Shown: positions 61,428 to 64,000 of the stretch, in pieces | Numbering within the stretch: position 1 is the first letter of the stretch | Layout: each line of letters opens with the position of its first letter | NCBI GenBank assembly: GCA_016861345.1 | Contig: BOLD01000005.1 | Span: 152,616-216,615 of the forward strand | Source of the DNA: Oligoflexia bacterium | Lineage (GTDB): Bacteria; Bdellovibrionota; Bdellovibrionia; Bdellovibrionales; Bdellovibrionaceae | Direction of reading: 5' to 3' | DNA length: 64,000 bases | Translations under genes and position numbers: made by a program | The notes under the pieces: generated by a model | The model's input: the letters and a program-made list of their open reading frames with translations, nothing else | Databases searched by the model: none | Told to the model about the DNA's origin: nothing

Positions 61428-62912
61428 ATGTTAGTGGACCGCCGAGCGAAAATTGTTGCAACGATTGGACCGGCAACTCAAAGTCCGGAAAATCTAGAAA
61501 AAGCGATTCGCGCAGGAATGAACGTTGCACGTTTGAACTTTAGCCATGGAACTCATGAAGATCATCTAAAAGTCATCCAAAACATTCGTCGTTTATCCCA
61601 TGAGATGAGCGCACCAGTGACTATTTTGCAGGATCTTCAGGGACCAAAAGTTCGAGTTGGTAAGTTTAAAAGTGGGTCAATTGTTGTTCAAGCTGGAGAG
61701 CGAGTTGTGATCACAATGAAAAAGATTCTGGGAGACACCGGCTTAATTCCAAGCGATTTTCCAGAATTGGCCCATTCTGTTTCTCCTGGAGATCGTATTT
61801 TACTTGATGATGGTCTTCTTGAATTTAAAGTGCTTGGGGTGCGAGATGATGAGGTCGATTGTGAAGTTATCTATGGCGGAGTTTTAAAAGATCGCAAAGG
61901 GATGAATTGTCCCGGGGTGACTTTAGCAGTTGAGGCGCTCACGAAAAAGGACCTCGAAGATCTTGAATTTGGACTGGTCAACAATGTTGACTATGTGGCG
62001 CTGAGTTTTGTTCGATATGGAAAAGATATTCGCAAATTGAGAGAGTTAATAGATCAAAAAAATCCTAATACAAAGATTTGTGCTAAGATTGAAATGCTTG
62101 AGGCTATTGAAAATCTAGAAGAGATTGTTCGTCTGAGCGATGTGGTGATGGTGGCCCGCGGAGATTTGGCAGTTGAAATTGGTCAAAGCCGATTACCCAT
62201 TATTCAGAAACAGATTATTCACCTCTGCAATCAGTTAAATAAACCCGTGATTACAGCGACACAGATGCTCGATTCGATGGTGGAAAACCCAAGGCCGACA
62301 CGAGCTGAAATTACTGATGTGGCCAACGCGGTGATAGACGGATCAGACGCTTTAATGCTTTCAGCAGAATCGGCCAGTGGGAAATATCCATTTAAGTGCA
62401 TTCGAACCATGCATGAAATTATTCGCGAGGTTGAGGCAAATCAGGATAAGTATTACAAGATCAATCTGGATAATGAATTTCTCAGCGTTGCTGGAGCAAT
62501 CGGAGCCAGTGCAAGTTTAAGTGCCTTAAAATTGGACGCAAAAGTCATTGTTTGTTTAACAACAACTGGAAAGACAGCTAATATTATTGCGGGTTATCGC
62601 CCTAAAGCACGCATTATTGCAGTGACTGATAACATAGCTACTTTGAATCGTCTTGAGTTGATTTGGGGACTGCAGACTCTTGTCATTAAACCTTATAATA
62701 CTCCTGAAGAGGTGGTTGCTCAGGTTGAAAAATTATTGATTGAATATGGTTTGGCACGTACTGGCGATAAGGTTGTGTTTACTTTGGGGATTCCTATTCC
62801 TGATGGGGCAAAGACAAATACTCAGTACATTTTTACCCTCGGCGGGGAAGGCTACGTTCGCCTTGACGACAAAGAAATCCCACTTCGATGCCGTGTCGAG
62901 GCTGTTTATTAG
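61428..62912 (+). CDS. pyk: Pyruvate kinase
   Basis: A 494-residue glycolytic enzyme that makes pyruvate and ATP from phosphoenolpyruvate and ADP. KIVATIGPATQSPENLEKAI opens it, NVARLNFSHGTHEDH carries substrate contacts, CAKIEMLEAIENLEEIVRLS includes the catalytic lysine, and ATQMLDSMVENPRPTRAEIT is the family signature. The C-terminal allosteric domain is present. Normal length. Confidence 0.97.
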   Translation: MLVDRRAKIVATIGPATQSPENLEKAIRAGMNVARLNFSHGTHEDHLKVIQNIRRLSHEMSAPVTILQDLQGPKVRVGKFKSGSIVVQAGERVVITMKKILGDTGLIPSDFPELAHSVSPGDRILLDDGLLEFKVLGVRDDEVDCEVIYGGVLKDRKGMNCPGVTLAVEALTKKDLEDLEFGLVNNVDYVALSFVRYGKDIRKLRELIDQKNPNTKICAKIEMLEAIENLEEIVRLSDVVMVARGDLAVEIGQSRLPIIQKQIIHLCNQLNKPVITATQMLDSMVENPRPTRAEITDVANAVIDGSDALMLSAESASGKYPFKCIRTMHEIIREVEANQDKYYKINLDNEFLSVAGAIGASASLSALKLDAKVIVCLTTTGKTANIIAGYRPKARIIAVTDNIATLNRLELIWGLQTLVIKPYNTPEEVVAQVEKLLIEYGLARTGDKVVFTLGIPIPDGAKTNTQYIFTLGGEGYVRLDDKEIPLRCRVEAVY

Positions 62913-62918
62913 ATTGAG

Positions 62919-63873
62919 TCAGGCTGCTTGATGTGCATTTTTTTGATGCGTTGGAATTTCAAGAACAAAGCAAGTATTTGATTTTGATAAATCAACACTG
63001 AGAGATCCTGAATGATCTTGTGCAATTCTTTTTCCGATACTTAAGCCAAGCCCAGTGCCTTCACCAGATTTTTTTGTTGTATAGAAAGATGTAAAAAGTT
63101 TCTCAGCTACAGTGTGTGAGATTTTAGGCCCACTGTTGATGACTTCGAAGCGCAGTGTTTTATTAAGCTGTAGAACTCGAATTTCAATCCATTTTTCAAC
63201 TTCGCCTTGTATTGCCTGACTGGCATTGTTAATTAAGTTCAATAATACTTGGGAGATTTGAACTCCTCGGCATTCACAAGTCATTTTTTCATCCACAGAG
63301 GGAATTTTAAGAATGATATTTTCATGTCGTAGAGTCCCTTGGCAGACAGAAATAGCTTGCTCAATGATTTCATTAACTGAAGTTTGAGAGAAGGGATCGG
63401 CTGAGCCCTCGCGAGCCAGGGCTTTCATACCTTTAACAATTTTTTCAATTCGATAAACTGTCTTATGCGCAACTTGTATGCAGTTGTTCATTTTCTCGGG
63501 ATCTATATTTCCTGATTTGAGGAGCTTATCAAGTTTTTCAAGATTCAGTGAAATGATCAATAGGGGATTGTTGATTTCATGGGCAATAGAAGTAGAAAGT
63601 TCTCCAAGTGAGGTCAGACGCGCTTTTCGAACCTGATCGGCTAGAGCATCTTGAACTTTTTTAGCCATTGCTTGCAAGGAGTGAATTAATGTTCCGACTT
63701 CATCATTTGAAATTTGAACATCAGAAAAGGCATTGTAGTCGCCCTCTCCAAATCTTTTTGCTCGGCCTACGGCCTCGTCTAATGGTTTTGTCATTTTATG
63801 AAGAGTCATGGACATCGCAAAGAAGGTTAATAAAATAACTAATATAACTGCAAAACCAATCCAGGTGACGGTG
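62919..63873 (-). pseudogene. Sensor histidine kinase, 5' part removed by IS3-family insertion
   Basis: The surviving frame reads from the insertion point (codon for His at 63875-63873) into a membrane segment (VTWIGFAVILVILLTFFAMS), a HAMP domain, the phosphoacceptor SLGELSTSIAHEINNPLLII, N-box NLINNASQAIQG and GEGTGLGLSIGKRIAQDHSG. The kinase core is intact but the sensor and start codon are missing; just inside the insertion there is an in-frame stop (TAG, 63881-63879). A start at 63815 could still give a cytoplasmic fragment. It was probably a functional kinase before the insertion. Confidence 0.8.
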
Positions 63874-64000
63874 TGAGCCTAGTCCCATTCTTTGAACACT
63901 TTGAAGGTTAGTCAACCTGCATTAGTTCTTGTTCAAATTCCATCGGCGTCTTCATCCCAATCGAGGTATGCGGACGTCGTTCGTTATAATAGCTCCACCA
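63874..64000 (-). mobile_element. IS3-family insertion sequence, one end, continuing past the window
   Basis: The boundary is placed at TGAGCCTAG, beginning 63874, where the histidine-kinase frame stops. IS3-family ends begin TG and finish CA, as here. The inner part is the transposase 3' end. The other end and any target duplication lie outside the window. Confidence 0.75.
63908..64000 (-). CDS. IS3-family transposase OrfB, C-terminal 30 residues
   Basis: Reads WWSYYNERRPHTSIGMKTP then MEFEQELMQVD and a stop at 63908. The YNxxRPHxxLGxxTPxEF pattern is the standard end of the DDE integrase core in IS3-family OrfB proteins. The rest of the gene is beyond the window edge. Confidence 0.85.
   Translation of the reverse strand, partial: WWSYYNERRPHTSIGMKTPMEFEQELMQVD

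Overview
The window looks like chromosome of a Bdellovibrio-type predatory bacterium (Bdellovibrionota). This is inferred from moderate A+T, the block rpsP-khpA-rimM-trmD-(PF09936 methyltransferase)-rplS-rnhB-yraN, an lptD/CHASE2-cyclase pair, and many exported proteins of no known family. No rRNA or CRISPR array was seen.

Layout. 1-9525 is chromosome: a histidine kinase cut by the window edge, a PLP-dependent Cys/Met enzyme, small unknown genes, a GreA-like protein, a large zinc metalloprotease lipoprotein and metG. 9634-35260 is an integrated conjugative element of about 25.6 kb. 35252-63873 is chromosome again: initiator tRNA-fMet, an ABC efflux operon, prfC, ffh, the rpsP-yraN block, lptD with a CHASE2 adenylate cyclase, a VKOR-DsbA fusion, a ChaN-like protein, HU, pyk and a histidine kinase broken by an IS3-family insertion that runs off the window end.

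The element sits at the 3' end of tRNA-fMet. Both ends carry the 9-bp core TGGTTGCGG. The original tRNA terminator now lies 25.6 kb away at 9601-9630, next to metG, so the ancestral order was tRNA-fMet, terminator, metG. The core lies in the same reading frame inside two open frames: the large serine recombinase at the right end (33501-35273) and a helix-turn-helix fragment at the left end (9644-10108). Joining the ends as in the excised circle gives one recombinase frame of 741 codons. The attP site is therefore inside the integrase gene and integration splits it, a bacterial serine-recombinase parallel to the SSV1-type archaeal integrases.

Inside the element, left to right: the displaced integrase C-terminus; a 53-residue exported peptide; an IS91-family transposase; gene remnants; a resolvase; a minus-strand operon (peptide-binding protein, histidine kinase, sigma-54 activator, alpha/beta hydrolase, small exported protein, ICMT-like membrane methyltransferase); a HEPN-type cargo gene; a VirB2-3-4-5-6-8-9-10-VirD4 type IV secretion operon without a visible VirB11; a replication-relaxation-like protein; a 121-bp nested inverted repeat that is a candidate oriT; small DNA-binding proteins; and the integrase.

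The signalling operon has a good -24/-12 promoter. The same inverted repeat, TCTCTCA-N4-TGAGAGA, occurs about 160 bp upstream of it and again about 100 bp upstream of a near-consensus -24/-12 sequence before the transfer operon. The simplest reading is that an extracellular signal, possibly a peptide, acts through the kinase and sigma-54 activator to switch on both its own operon and conjugation. This regulatory circuit and the split integrase are the most interesting things in the window.
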